Source of the DNA: Leptodontidium sp. MPI-SDFR-AT-0119
Lineage: Eukaryota > Ascomycota > Leotiomycetes > Helotiales > Leptodontidiaceae
Direction: 5' to 3'
Assembly: GCA_020726505.1 (NCBI GenBank)
Contig: JAHLEZ010000014.1
Span: forward strand, 558,001-622,000
Length of the DNA stretch: 64,000 nt
The first letter of the stretch is position 1. The number at the start of each line of letters is the position of its first letter. The position numbers and the translations under genes were made by a program. Below are positions 49,602-62,700 of this stretch, piece by piece. The notes beneath the pieces are model-generated. The model worked only from the letters and a program-made list of their open reading frames with translations. It had not been told where the DNA came from and made no database searches.

Positions 49602-51046
49602 GTTTGATGAATTGATGATGAGGAAAGAGGGAGGTTGGACAATGAGGAAATGAACTGAAGTGAGGTGAGGTGAGGTCAGGAATCAAATGAGCTAAGCTCA
49701 ATGACGCCGAAGCTTTGTCGTAACGAATGAGACGGCACGGCTGTCTCGCAAGAAATCAAAGCACAGTAAATAGACGGATGAATCGGATGATATCCTGCCT
49801 AGCAAGCTTTGTTTCGAACGGACTGTAGATATGAGGGATTAAGGAGACTTTGTACTCGCAATTGGAAGGCAAGGAAGGAACTTGAAAGGATATGAAATAC
49901 GGTTGGTTGTCCACTCGGACTCTCATCCAATTCCTATCGCATCACCTCATGAGGCTGCAAGCTTGCGCGTCTTTTGGTAGACGAGGACGGGAACGGGAAT
50001 GGTGGCATCAGCACCAGAATCTCATCATCACCAAACCTTCAAGGACCATGTTCATTCCCATTGGTGTGGGGAGAGAGCTGGAGACCTTGGCGCATGAGGA
50101 TCCTTGTGCATTACCCCTCGATCGGCATAATCAAAATGCCGATGCTAGAATGCCATGTACGGGTGAGACCTTGCAGAAGAAGAAGTTTCGTTCGAAATAC
50201 GTTGAAGATACGTCAGGAGATGACTCAATTGGCTAGATAACTCGGATGATTCGAGAGTGATTAAGACGAGTTGAAATAAAGTGAGGATATCATTTACAGT
50301 GAGGAAAACATCTTACCAAGAAGAGCCGAAACCAAAACAAGCCGAGACGAGACCACAGCGTCATGACATCGACTGATAACGATAACCGATAAGGGTTGGG
50401 GTTGAGAGCCAAGGAATGCGGGGGATAGGAGTGACCTCAATCCCCTGATCTTGCGTGTCTCGGTCTCGGGTATCTGGGTACATCTTTCATTCATTAAGTA
50501 GGTAGAGGGAAACAACTAGCCTTCCTGCCTTCTCCCTCAGTCTCAAATACGCGTCCTCACTTATTTCAATCAGGTTTCTCTTCAATGGCTAGAGCGCTCT
50601 CCCAAGGTCAGCAAGGATCACAATCAAGCTTTTCCAAGCGGGCCATATCCGCTTCTGAGCCATTACGTCGTCTCCTCTTCAAGCTCCCTGAATCCACAAA
50701 CCCCTCTTCCCTCGCTTCCGATTCGATGAGGAACACAAAACCGTCCTCGAATCGACCAATTATGCTCATGAAGCTGAGATGGTCAACAGTGGTATTTGTA
50801 TTTACTATCCGCGGACGTTCAAGTTAACGGCTTCAAGTGGGGTGTGTCGTCATTAGTTGATGCTTGAGGTGTTTTTCTTTAAAAAGGTATTGGAGTATTT
50901 GTGTCAACATACCTAAGTTCTGTTCCCTACTTCATCTTCTTGACATTTTTTGTCTCTTTCTCTCTTCTTTCTCAATTGCAGATACGACTTCAGATACACG
51001 TTTACAAATCTCCCAACCCATCAAACAAACAAAACAACAAATCGCA
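49602..51046. other. Divergent promoter region between FAS1 gene and gad
   Basis: About 1.4 kb separates the divergently transcribed fasciclin (-) and glutamate decarboxylase (+) genes. The plus frame 49892-50236 (114 codons) has no signal peptide, domain or splice evidence and is not called. The part just before 51047 is pyrimidine-rich with an AC-rich leader, as in fungal core promoters and 5' UTRs. Confidence 0.5.
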
Positions 51047-53199
51047 ATGTCTCTCGCTCGCCACGTTTGTCTCCCCTTCCCTTCCCTCCTCTCTGTTTAC
51101 AAGTAAGCTCACCTAACACAAACCCCAAAGGTCGATCCCGACTCCATCATCCAAAACCTCCGCTCCCTCCATATCAAAGATGCTTCGAAAAAGCACATGC
51201 ACAGCAACGGTGGTACCTCACATATAACACCCTACAGCACACGCTATGCTAGCAAGCAGGAGATCTCGAAGTTCGAGATCCCGAAACATGGTGCCCCAGC
51301 CGATGCCGTGCATCAGATGCTCAAGGACGAACTGGATTTGGATGGGAGGCCGAATTTGAATTTGGCTAGGTTTGTACATGTTATTCCTTTCTGCTGCTTG
51401 TCCATTTTTCTCTCTCTACCATTTTGGCGTTTTTGATACGTAAGAGTAAGAAAGGGAAAGAGAGGAGAGAATTGCAGTGAGAGGTAACCAAGTTAACACC
51501 CCCCTCACAGTTTCGTAGGAACGTACATGGAAACCCACGCCGAGCAGCTCATGTTCGAGAATATCTCCAAGAACATGTCCGACGCAGACGAGTACCCCGC
51601 CATGATGGCCATGCACGCACGCTGCGTCTCCATAATCGCCAATCTCTGGGGCGCTTCGAAATCCGAAAAAGCAATCGGGTCCGCCACCACCGGCTCAAGC
51701 GAGGCAATCCACCTCGGGGGTCTAGCCATGAAGAGACGCTGGCAGGAGAAGAGAAAGGAGCAGAATAAGAGTACCGACAAACCTAATATTATCATGGGAG
51801 CCAATGCACAAGTTGCGCTCGAGAAATTCGCAAGGTATTTCGAGGTCGAGGCTAGGATTTTGCCTGTCAGTGAGAAGAGTAACTTCAGGCTTGATCCAGA
51901 GCTGGTGAAGGAGAATATTGATGAGAATACTATTGGCGTGTTCGTCATTCTGGGAAGTACGTACACAGGACACTACGAACCGGTGGAGGAAATCTCCGCT
52001 ATCCTCGATTGGTACGAAACAGAGACGGGAATCGATATCCCAATCCACGTCGACGCCGCAAGCGGTGGTTTCGTCGCTCCATTCACGCATGCCGGTGCAG
52101 GGAAGCACGGGAAGACGAAGTGGAATTTTGAGTTACCTCGAGTCAAATCTATCAATACCTCAGGGCATAAATTCGGACTTGTTTACGCGGGCGTGGGGTG
52201 GATTATCTGGCGAGATGAGAAGTTCTTGCCTAAACACCTTGTTTTCGAACTCCATTACCTTGGCGGCACGGAAGAGTCCTACACGCTAAACTTCTCCCGT
52301 CCAGGTGCGCAGGTCATAGCACAGTACTACAATCTGATTCATCTCGGGTTCTCCGGTTACCGATCGATCATGGAGAACTGCATGGCGAATGCACGGTTGT
52401 TGTCGAAATCGCTTGAGGCGACTGGGTGGTACACGTGCGTGTCTGACATTCACCGCAAGGAGGGCGTGCATGCTCTCGCTGAAGGAGAGGTCAATTTTCA
52501 AGGCAGCGATGATGAGACGTCCTCAGATTATAATGCTGGCTTGCCAGTTGTGGCGTTTAGGTTCAGTGACGAGTTCAAGAAGGAGTTCCCACATATCAAG
52601 CAGGAGAATATCAGTAATCTGCTGAGGGCGAAACAATATATCATTCCGAGTAAGCCGCCCCCCTCCTATTTCTATTCCATACTCTGTTTGAGGGTTTTGA
52701 GTTCATGGAGCTAGGCTTCGTTCGTGCACATGAGTAGGTGGTGGATGACTGGAGGCGAGGATAAGCGAGGTCGTATTTTGATGACTCGGGTACCTTACTG
52801 ACAAGTGACGGGAAACAGACTACCCCCTCCCACCAAACGAAGACAAAATTGAAATACTACGCGTCGTAGTCCGAGAGAGCATGTCATTCGACCTTCTCGA
52901 CAGACTAATCAGCGATATCTGCATCACGACGCAGAATCTCATCGTATGTCCCTCATTTCCACTCGTTCTCCTTTCATTTGATATCCCTTTACAGATCCTC
53001 CTCTCCCCTTCTTCGTCGCAAATGGTAATGGCTAATGACTATTTAGGACTCCGATACGCAAGACTTGAGCGTCTTGGCACGGGGGAGACACAACACGGTT
53101 GAGAAGGAACATGGCACGGTCGGTACACAGCACAACATGGGGCAAGGGAAGGGAGGAAGGAGACCTTTGAGTGAGGGTGTGTATAGAGCTGTTTGCTAG
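51047..53199 (+). CDS. gad1: Glutamate decarboxylase (PLP-dependent)
   Basis: Five exons, 51047..51064, 51131..51369, 51511..52649, 52819..52943 and 53047..53199, give 557 residues; the first exon is only six codons (MSLARH). Group II PLP-decarboxylase features are in order: [15 protein letters not shown] near the N-terminus, [33 protein letters not shown] (PLP Asp), and [18 protein letters not shown] with the Schiff-base Lys at about residue 306. [23 protein letters not shown] is split by the fourth exon junction. It converts L-glutamate to GABA and CO2 in the cytosol, the first step of the GABA shunt, and contributes to acid and oxidative stress tolerance in fungi. The C-terminal extension of about 50 residues ends GVYRAVC, a motif I associate with fungal GADs; whether it binds calmodulin is not visible from sequence. 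Confidence 0.96.
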
Positions 53200-54366
53200 A
53201 AAACGTCTATTGTAAATTGGAACGACTGTCGTTTAGGGAGTGAAGAGAGAGCAGTGGAGGGGCGGAGGGGTGATCAATGATGAGTTTGTTTGTTTACATT
53301 GAGAAGATTGCTGGAATATAAACGAATAAAAGACATTGATTTACCTTGAATTATTAGACGCCACATGTAAATTTGACCATCTTATTCGATTCCTAATATT
53401 TCAGCTGAATGTCTAAATCTAAATGAACGTCCGTTCGTTTTACTCCGTATCTGTGATGTCTGGTCCAGCATTCGAGATCGCCAAGCCGTCGAATTCAAAG
53501 AGGGGGAAGGTGAAATCAAACCAAACCAAAGCTTCAGTGAATACCAGCCTCACCTATTCAATCAACTCGCTATACCTTTTGTTGCACGTCGCAGAAAGGT
53601 TATCTCGCTCAAAATCACTAAAAACTGTGAGGACCCCCAATCTCATCCAAAATCGTTATTCCTCCTCGTTTCACCAAAATCTCACTTCTAGCCCTGAATT
53701 TTGCTTTTGTGATATTCAACAGAGTTTGAAATTCCATGAGAATCGATCTAAAAGGACAGATTTCGAAATGAACGAGATTGCGACGTGCAACAAAACTTTT
53801 GGGTGAGGAAAAGGGAGGGGATTTGAAAAGGAAAGTCAGCCCCGTTCCACCAAATCTCACATCACTCATAATTTCACTTGCTTTCCTAATATTTCCGAAG
53901 ATTGGTAGATTCATAGATTCCCAGTGTTTTGTGCATAAGAAAAAGATTTTGCGACGTGCAACGAAACTTTTGAAGGAAATCCCTTGGAAATGAGATCCTG
54001 AGCTGATATTCAACCCGAGTTCTTATCTTTGGTTTTCCGGAAATCTCAGCATTTGGGTAAAAAACGACCCCAATTTGAGACTATGGAATCTCACTAGAAT
54101 CACTTCAAAACAAACAAAATACAGAGTTTCGAAACTGCGATATGCAACAAAACTTTTTGTGGATGAGCGGAGGTACAATAGGCGAGGGACTGAGCGAGGT
54201 GAGAAGACTAGAGTGACAGAGTGATTCACTTCTCAGTTGTTATGCAGTTCAGCTTCAATAAACGAGTCTTAAACTGTTGTCCTTATATATAATAGAATTA
54301 ATCTCTATTCACTTCATCGTATCACAGAACAACCACATTCTTTGAAGCCACCTGGCCCACCGTAGA
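53200..54366. other. Convergent intergenic region with degenerate repeats
   Basis: It lies between the 3' ends of gad (+) and the repeat-rich hydrolase gene (-). Besides 3' UTR sequence it holds the repeat family listed separately. The short open frames overlapping these repeats (53423-53806 plus, 53618-54013 minus) follow the repeat periodicity and are not called as genes. Confidence 0.6.
53577..54157. repeat. Degenerate tandem repeat with TGCGACGTGCAACAAAACTTTT core
   Basis: Three direct copies of the core end at about 53800, 53971 and 54157 (starts about 53778, 53949 and 54136; spacing 171 and 187 bp), and one inverted copy lies at 53577-53594. Flanking similarity extends upstream of each core (TTTCGAAA and CACCAAATCTCAC-like segments), so the unit is about 170-190 bp and strongly diverged. 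Confidence 0.65.
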
Positions 54367-57300
54367 TTAGTTAGTTGACCCGTATTCTATCTTTGGATCT
54401 CCAGGCCGGTATGCCGAGCAATAAGTTCGATAATCGCAAAGCGGTGGTGCGGATCCGCCTGGACATGTTGAGTCGAGGTATGTGGATTCTACAAGCCCGC
54501 AACGGGTCCTGAGTGTTCCAATTTCACAAAGCTCGATGAGATGCTGTCGAGCGCCGCCGCCCATGTAGATAGTGCCTTGAGTTTGTTGCAAGCTGCTACT
54601 GTAGGATAAACGACCACAGTTGCCGTCAACTACCGAGACGTTGTGTTAGCAATGGATCTCGCTCAGCTCCCCTTTCCAGCGACATTGAGTCTGAAATGTG
54701 TTCCGGTGACATACGTTGAATGTTCCACGTGTTACCGTTAGGGTCAACAATGTTGTTGAAGTAAAACGACGTGTCTGGAGAAGCCCATCTCTTGCCGGCC
54801 TGAAGGAGGAAGAGATATTGTGAACTGGAGGATAGTTAGTCAAATTCGGGCCTGCCCTAGAAGAAATCTCGGGCTACTAGAGCTTACCTCGAATAGAACT
54901 GCACTGTAATAGAATCTCCCTCCAGTATACTTTGGTAATTACTACGGAAAGGTTAATTTCTGGACTGCTCTCTTCGGTAACAGAGGACATACAAGCAGTG
55001 TGCGGTCACACAGATCGGACTTGGACCTGACGGTCCTTGTGGAGGTGGCGGCGGCGTGTCACCCCCGCTTCCAGGCTGAACTGGGTCTAGAGTGCATGGG
55101 CATCCGAAGAAGTTGTGTAGGCATACTGTGCTCCCAGATGGGGTGATGGCTCCATTACAACCTCCGGCGGAACAGGATCTCGAGCCTCCACAAGTCGACT
55201 TTGGTTATCAATCGTCAGCCCAAGCTGGTATGAACGTGGAGGGAAAGATGGACTTACTGAAACTGCTAGGCAGGGACAGCCTGCGAAGTTTCCTGTACAT
55301 GTTGGCGGTCCCTGGCTTGTCAAAAACTTTCCATTGCAACCATTCAAGTCGCAATTCTTCATGACACCGCATGTTTTCTAGCACAGTAGTTAGCTACAGT
55401 AACAAGCACTATTGACCTTTGTAGGAATAGAATTACCGGAGATGCAGTACAGGCACAGCCCTTGAAATTGCCTGAACAGCGTGCCACTCCACTAGAATCG
55501 TATGTGCCAGCGCAACCATTAAGATCGCAGCTCTGGCTGGCTCCGCAGGTTGTTGATGTAGGAGTACACTGGCAGCCTTTGAAGAAGCCGGTGCACTGGG
55601 GAGTCACATCCAGTCCCAGGAATCTACCATTACAATTGCCTCCATCACAACTCTGAGGTCTCCCACAAGTATTGATCGTTGATTGGCATTGGCATCCAAC
55701 AAAATTGCCCGAGCAGTAAGCGAGGCCATTCGACAGGTCGAACTTCCCAGCACAACCATTGTTATCGCAACTTTGCTGGGCTCCGCAAGTCTTACCTGTT
55801 GCCTGACATTCGCAACCATAGAAGTTGTTTGTACAGCGAGGATACGGCGCGGAGCCCCAGAATGCACCATTGCAGCCATTCATATCGCAGCTCTGGCGTG
55901 GGCCACAAGTATTAGGGGTCGCTGAGCACTCACAACCGATGAAGTTGCTGGTGCATTGAGCAAATGCTGTGGAACTCAAGAATTTCCCATTGCAATTATT
56001 GAGATCACAGCTCTGACGCGGTCCACAAGTGTTTGCTGTCGCTGAGCACTCGCAACCTACGAAGTTGCTGGTGCATTGAGCGTAAGGTGCTGAACCAAGA
56101 AACTTCCCATTGCACCCATTCAGATCGCAACTCTGATGAGGGCCGCAAGTATTCGGTGTTGCTGTGCACTCGCATCCAATGAAGTTCCTAGTGCATTCGG
56201 CATAGGGAGTCAATCCTGGAAAGGCACCAGCACAACCATTCAGATCGCAGCTTTGATGTTGTCCACAAGTATTCGATGTAGCATCGCAATCACAACCAAC
56301 AAAATTGCCTGAGCACTGCGGCAGCGGAGTAAGTCCAGAGAACTTGCCAGCACAGCCGTTGAGGTCGCAGCTTTGAGTTTCACCGCAGGTAGTAACTAGC
56401 CCTGCTGTACACTCACATCCAACAAAGTTTCCTGTGCATTTGGGGTAAACCGAGATTCCGTCGAATGCGCCAGCACATCCATTCAGATCACAACTCTGAT
56501 GAGGCCCACATGTTTTCGCTGTCACCGTGCAGTTACAGCCGACAAAGTTGCCAGTACATTGAGGGTAAACAGAGAGTCCATTGAACGCACCGGCGCAGCC
56601 ATTCATATCGCAGCTCTGGCGTGGTCCACAGGTTGTTGGCGTTGTTTTGCACTGGCAACCCTTCTGTGGCCCAGCTGTACATTGGGCATGTACAGCCAGG
56701 CCATCAAAGGAACCGGCACAGCCATTCAGGTCACAGCTCTGAGGAGGTCCGCATCCAGTCGGGACTGAAGGCATAGAAGAGAAGGTGATTGCGTAATCCA
56801 GAACAGTCAGGATGTCAATGGGTCCAATGCCAGGATTTGAGATAGTAGTGGCAGTGGGGGTTGATGGCGCGCACACTTTTGTATCTACACAATCCCTGTA
56901 TGCTGTATACAAGTAGATCATGAAAGCTTGTCCTTCGGGTGAGCCATCAACATACTCTTTTCTGCTGAGCCAGTTGTAGGGGTCAACAGCAGGACTGAAG
57001 ATGCCACCTGCTTCACGAGTCGAGAGGGATTTCCGGTTTGTATCAGCCCAATCTATGTACTTTTGGGGAAACATTCCTGGATCATTGACAGCCATGCGAT
57101 ACGCAACAGCCGAAAGAAGCGCAGTTCCAGAGATCTCGCCGAACCAGCTTGCATCGTCGAGATAGTTGTATAGGAGGCCGTTCTGCAGGCTTGAAATCAT
57201 AGCGCCGTCGAGAATCTCTTTGATCCAGCCTTTGAGTTGAGCCGCCTCAGAAGTCATGCCAGACGAGCCAGACCACTTCTGCAGAGTGTTTAGCACGCGC

Positions 57301-58080
57301 GCCATGCCAAAAGCCGCCCATCCATTGCCGGTAGCCCAGAGCCCTGTATCTTGGGACTGTGGACCAATGATATGCCGCCAGTTGAGAGTTCCGCTGGCTT
57401 TCAACACATCACGTTGCAAACCACACTGCTTTACAGTCTCGGCCATCATAGTAACGCTGTTCTGTTGAACAGACATATATGCCACTAGAGAAATTCAAAT
57501 GCGTTAGAAATGAACATGTTCGAGCACAGAGAAAAAGCATGGGCGTGACTCTCTTGCGAGACCTACAGAATGGAAAAGACATGGCCATGTTATCCGCCCA
57601 GATCTCCGCCACATCTCCACGGTGAGAAATGGCCCCATTACTCCATTTCGGAGCTTGATTGAGAATGTAATCAGCCTGACGCTGAGCTGCTGCTGTATAC
57701 TTGCTGTCTGAAGTACCAAGCAAGATAGCCGACACACCAAGCGAAGCTGGATCTCCAACGGCTAAGTCTGGGACGAGAACTTGCAATTCGGTGCTGATAA
57801 ATTGTTTGGCGTAGGAAAGGGCGAGCGTGTTGGCGCTCACTGAAGGAATTTTGCCATTGGGGAATGGGTTCGAAGAGAAGACAGAGATCTCATTGTTGTA
57901 TAGCTCTAGCAAGGCTTCGGCGGCAGTTCCCCATTCCCATGAATGTGAAGCCTTGCTCATCATCACTTGGGCGGCTTCGTAGACATCGAAGCCCGAGTTG
58001 ACGACATCTGCGACGCACGTCGTAGGAAGGACGGCAAGTAGGATCGTGGCGAAGACCTCATATTGGTGGAAGAAGTACAT
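54367..58080 (-). CDS. Secreted six-hairpin glycosidase (GH88/GH105-like) with 13 cysteine-rich repeats
   Basis: Seven exons, 58080..57567, 57484..55437, 55377..55258, 55198..54993, 54941..54888, 54824..54715 and 54629..54367, give 1104 residues; every junction is in phase. The ATG at 58080 starts a signal peptide (MYFFHQYEVFATILLAVLPT). Residues about 25-390 resemble the YteR-type unsaturated-glucuronyl/rhamnogalacturonyl hydrolase fold: EIWADNMAMSFPFLAYM (Asp163 is a candidate catalytic residue), LWATGNGWAAFGMARVL and DDASWFGEISGTALL. Residues about 415-935 are 13 repeats of about 40 residues with six cysteines each. The last 170 residues are Cys-containing and unrecognised, without a GPI signal. 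Expected role: extracellular attack on plant or other acidic polysaccharides, with the repeats as binding or wall-tethering modules (inference). Exon 3 encodes exactly one 40-residue repeat. Confidence 0.88.
55075..56756 (-). repeat. Array of 13 cysteine-rich coding repeats
   Basis: Each unit follows TCGxxQSCDxNGCxGxF...C(T/S)GNFxGCxC with six cysteines and about 120 bp per unit. Units 1-11 lie in one exon (56756-55437), unit 12 is exon 55377..55258, and unit 13 starts exon 55198..54993. Copies 2-8 are most alike; copies 10, 12 and 13 diverge and have lost the QSCD consensus in part. Confidence 0.92.
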
Positions 58081-59739
58081 GATGGAGATGGTTCTTCTCA
58101 CTCACGATGCAAACCAAGGCAGCAGTGTCTTCTTCTTAAGGTTGGGTCAGAGGAGGGAGAGACTAGGTGGCACTGGGACCAGATTATATTCTCACCTCCT
58201 TCAATGGTCAAATTAGTTGGGCATTTGCTAAGGCTGTGTTAGAATAACTTACCACCACCCAGCCTTATATCAAGTAGCGCTGGGCTGCTACTGGCTACTT
58301 GTCTATCAATAAGACTACACGGGGGTACAGCTGGTCCTGGCACCTCTTACCCCCTGTTTTTATCGGCGTTCATTTCTCCCCTTGTAATCACAACTAAAAT
58401 AGACGTAAAAATACACAAAAGGTATACCGTTATTTTCCGCAAGACTTGAGGAGCACAACGATGGTTTTCTTCCTGCGAGTGGATTTCTTTTGACGAAGTT
58501 GTCTCATGGGGAAGTTGAGAGTTCGGTGCCCCGCGTCGGTAAGGGGTAAGGATGACTGCTGTACCATTTTACAGATACGACATTGGTATGTGTACTTTGA
58601 AGAGACGAGAGAAAGAAAGAGAGACTGTGCGTAAAAAGGGGGGGGGAGTCAGCGACGGCACTCTCCAGCAAAACTATGCCTACAGCAATCATGTGTGACT
58701 CTCAACCGTTGAGTTCCGACCCCCATTCTGTCAACTACTAGCTCTGGACCAGTTCGATATGCAGGGGAATCAGCACAAGGCGCATACTTGTTGCCAGGAA
58801 AAGTCAGCCGCGGCCGACAGGATACAAGGGGTCTTTGTTGAATCAGGTAGAATTCCCGTTTTTTTCTCTCTTGGCAGCGGGGTTCTTTTGTCACTTGGCA
58901 GTGAGGTCAAGCTTCAGCCCTCAGCTTCGGGCATCACCCACTCATAGCCGCTGGATACAAACTGAGAAGAAGACGAAATAAGCTCTGTCTGAATTGCCCA
59001 TTCATCACATCTACAACTCTACCCGGTAAGCAGCACAGCAAGAGTTGAACCACATGAACAATATTTACCTCTACCAAGGTAGTACCGTCCAAACTTTAGA
59101 ACCTGGCAAGCTTCTCACGTGCTGTAAACATGGTCTTCTCGCGTACTGTACAATATCCGTCCCTGGCATTTACCCACCTGCTGCTTATTGAAAAGCGGTC
59201 AACATGAGATTTAAGTGGCTTCGGGGCTGAAAGAAGTGCTGAGTCAGATATACAAACATTTGCAGCACCGTTCGCCTATCGTGGACTAATTCCACGATCC
59301 TTCGTCTGATCTTCGTCTAATCCATGAGGCCCGTAGGGGCTGACTCCCCAGTATCACGGAGGCGATGGCCATAAGCGTCCGAAAGGCCTGAATCTCTGGC
59401 CCTGTGGACAAGAACCTGCCGTCCTGTATAATATCTACCTGCCGCTTGTGGAACAGATGGAAGTGTATTTTGGTTCTTCGTGGGACTCCCTGCTCTTATG
59501 GCAGTGGGTGGATCGCTGGTTTTCGTTACTGCTCAAACTTCCGAGCCTGACTGTTCCATACCAGAAATTAAATAGACACATAATATACATACAGGCATAC
59601 ATATACACTTGAATATTATCGAACCCGACCTCCACCACGAAAGCCTACTTACCCGTGAACATCTCCCTTCCTTCCCCCTCCGCTCTTCTCCCCCTTTGAA
59701 GGTCTTCTCGAGAGCCACGTGCCTACATCTTTTCTTAGC
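58081..59739. promoter_or_regulatory. Shared divergent upstream region
   Basis: About 1.66 kb lies between the start codons of the repeat-rich hydrolase (-) and the WSC-subtilase (+). No gene was found in it. A G run (about 58639-58647) and several short frames are present. It presumably contains both promoters; specific sites were not identified. Confidence 0.5.
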
Positions 59740-62700
59740 ATGGCCCTTCCCACGTCCATCCCTATGCTCGTGCATCTGCTATTCCTCATCACCGTTTGCG
59801 TGGCAGCTCCCGCTCAATTCATAGAACCATTATTAGCCTCGAATGCGTCTCTGCTGAACCTAAAACGAAGCACATCACAGGATCCCTCGTGTCCTTCCGG
59901 ATTCCTGTGCGAGCAGACTGCCTGCCCGGCAAATGTCGTTTGTCCTACGGGAGAACGATGCGTCAATTTTGAAGGGACGCTTGGATGTGTTCCCAATGCT
60001 GGATTATCATTCTGTGCTATCAATCCTACGAACCGTCAAGCAGTGGGGTGTAACCAAGGAGTTTGCTGGTGAGCGCGGCCATCTGTGTGGTGGTGAAGGA
60101 TAGGTCCTCGAAATTAAGCAAAGCTGACCGTGCTCTGTAGCCATGGCAATTGTTACATCGATGAAACTGTCTGCTGCGATAGACCGAGTGTTCAGTGTTC
60201 CGTAGGCCAACTTTGCAATGCATGCCCGTCTGGCCAGACGTGCAATGCCAACGGCTGTAGTGGTGATCCAAATACGGCTCCACCAACGACAACAACTTCA
60301 AAGCCGACATCGATATCAATACCCACTACGACCCCAGTCAGTCCCACGGTTTTGCCAACCTCAGGAACCTTCAAGAGCATCGGCTGCTTCGCTGATGCTG
60401 ATGGTAATAGAGTCCTCACCACCGGCTCCTCCGTTGATTATAGCCCAACTGGCATGACTGTTGAAAAATGTGCTGAGCTCGCCAACGGATACCAATATGC
60501 AGGCGTCGAAAATAACGGGTAAGTCAACCCCGTTTGGCTATGGGCAAGCCAGCTCGATAGCGTGGTTCCAACCGTCAAGAACTTTCGCGCCTAGAACTCT
60601 GCTAACATGATCCTTAGCGAGTGTTACTGGGGTGATATCCTGTCGTATCAGACAAGTAAAGACATGGCAGAGTGCAGCGACTACTGTAATGGTGATCTTA
60701 CCGAGATCTGTGGAGGCGAAAACCGAATTCTCCTTTATCAAGACTCGGCGTGGGTACTTCTCACAGATGCCGAGTACGCAGCAGCACTTCAAGAGTTCCA
60801 AGCTTTGTTGCAACAGTTACAAACAGCAGTGACAAAATGGCATGAGGATCTGAAAGCATATTACGCCGCCATAAAGGAAGCCGCACAGAAAAAGCGAAAA
60901 CGAGCGTCAGTATCGCTGACCCAGCAAGGAATCACACTCAACCTGGACCGTGAAGCCATACTTGAACTCATGAAACCCAGGACAATAAGTAAGTTTAAAT
61001 TTTACCATCTTATTTGGAAACTCCCGCCACCGACTTCAAATTTTCGTGCTAACGAATTCAAAACAGAATTGAAGCTCATAACACTTGATTATTACCTGAA
61101 GATCAAAATAAATCAAAAACAAAAGGTGTGTTTCTCTCTAAAAATTATGAAAGGTGGAGGCTTTGTCTCGCATTAACCCTGCTAATTTGGTCCCAGAACG
61201 CCGAAGCAGCAGCCAAAGAATTCAAGACTGGTAAGCACTCGATCTTCCTCGGAAACCTAACATGTATCCTCTTACTAATGGTATATACCAGCTGAAACTG
61301 TCATAAACACTGTGACTGAAGAAATAGCCAAGCCTAACTTACCAGTTGAGATCATCGCGGAAGGCATCGTTCCAACAATAGCTCAGGTAGAAGCTGTATC
61401 TACGGTGGTGACAGCTGGTACAGAAATTGTATGTAAATGGACTGTGAAGAACCCCTGAAAACATACCAACTAATGTAAACTCTAGGCTGCGACTCTAGGT
61501 GGAGCGGCTGTGATCGTCGACGGAGTGGTCGTTGCTGTCGCTACCGGAATCTGTAAGAATTCCTCTCTCGTGAAGCGGACCATACTTTCGACTTATTGTA
61601 ATTCCATATCCAACGAATCCCATCGCTAATAATTTTCGAATATAGTTGCAACCATCGCTGCAGTTCTCGCACATTTTATTCCTGCAGGTCCACCAGGAGG
61701 AGGAGGTAACGACCCTCCTGTAACCACAACAACTAAAACGACCAGCACCTCATCAACATGCTCCCCAACCATGTCACCCACAGCTATGGTGATCCTGATG
61801 ACAGAAGACGCGACAGCTGCACAATACAAAGACCTAGCTTTGAGTATCCCAGACCCACAAAACCATAAGGAAATCATCTACGAATTGGTCAATTTCCGAG
61901 TCTTGATAGCAGACGTCAATGATTGTGATATCAAGAAGCTATGGGATAACCCCATTGTGGAAACAATGAGTCTCGAAGGACCTTTTATTCTCGACGACGA
62001 AGCGGACACGGCTTCTGCACCGGTTGCGAAACGCGAAGCTGGGAATGTGACGCATAGAGAATTCACGCATGTTGTGAGAGACGAGCCGAATGTTACCGCT
62101 GGCTTATCAGGACGTGCATTGAATCCTTTGATTGATTTCAAAACTCAACCCAACAGTCCATGGCATCTGAAACTTCTCAACGGCCTCTCACATCAAATTG
62201 GAGTTGGATTGAACGGGCTCTTTTACGACTTCCCGGGATACCTGTTTGCGGATAGATCAGCTGCGACTCAGCCGCAGGTGTCAGAGGTCAATTTATATCT
62301 ACTTGACACAGGAATAAGGGCTACCCACAGTGTAAGTATTTTATTGGTTTTCGAAGCGTTGCTGATTGGTGTATCTAGGACTTCGCTGGCAGACAAGTAA
62401 CTGCGCTCGATGCTACTGAGACCGATCCCAGCGATAAGCAGGGTCATGGCACCCATATGTGTTCTGTTTCTGCTGGTAACTACGCCGGTGTCGCGAAGAA
62501 TGCAAACATAGTATCTGTGAAGAAGAATCAATTTGTTGGGGCTATGTCCCGGGCGATCGGGATGATTCTGGATGATGTTGTCCGACATAATTTTCAGGCA
62601 CGAGCCGTGATCAACATGTCTTTCGGTTAGTCCTCTGAGTCCATGTGGTAGTGAACTTACTCATACTTTTGACCACAGGTGCGTTCATATCATCTTTATA

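Noticed and set aside
49892..50236. 114-codon plus frame between the FAS1 and gad genes
   Set aside because: No domain, no signal peptide and mixed codon use; it overlaps a second frame of similar quality in what should be promoter sequence.
55070..56756. Regular 120-bp periodicity considered as a CRISPR-like or satellite array
   Set aside because: The units are coding, in frame, and conserve cysteines at protein level; there are no spacers and the organism is a eukaryote.
56499..56768. Plus-strand frames antisense to the Cys-rich repeats (several between 55.4 and 56.8 kb)
   Set aside because: They recur with the 120-bp repeat period and only reflect the reverse complement of the coding repeats.
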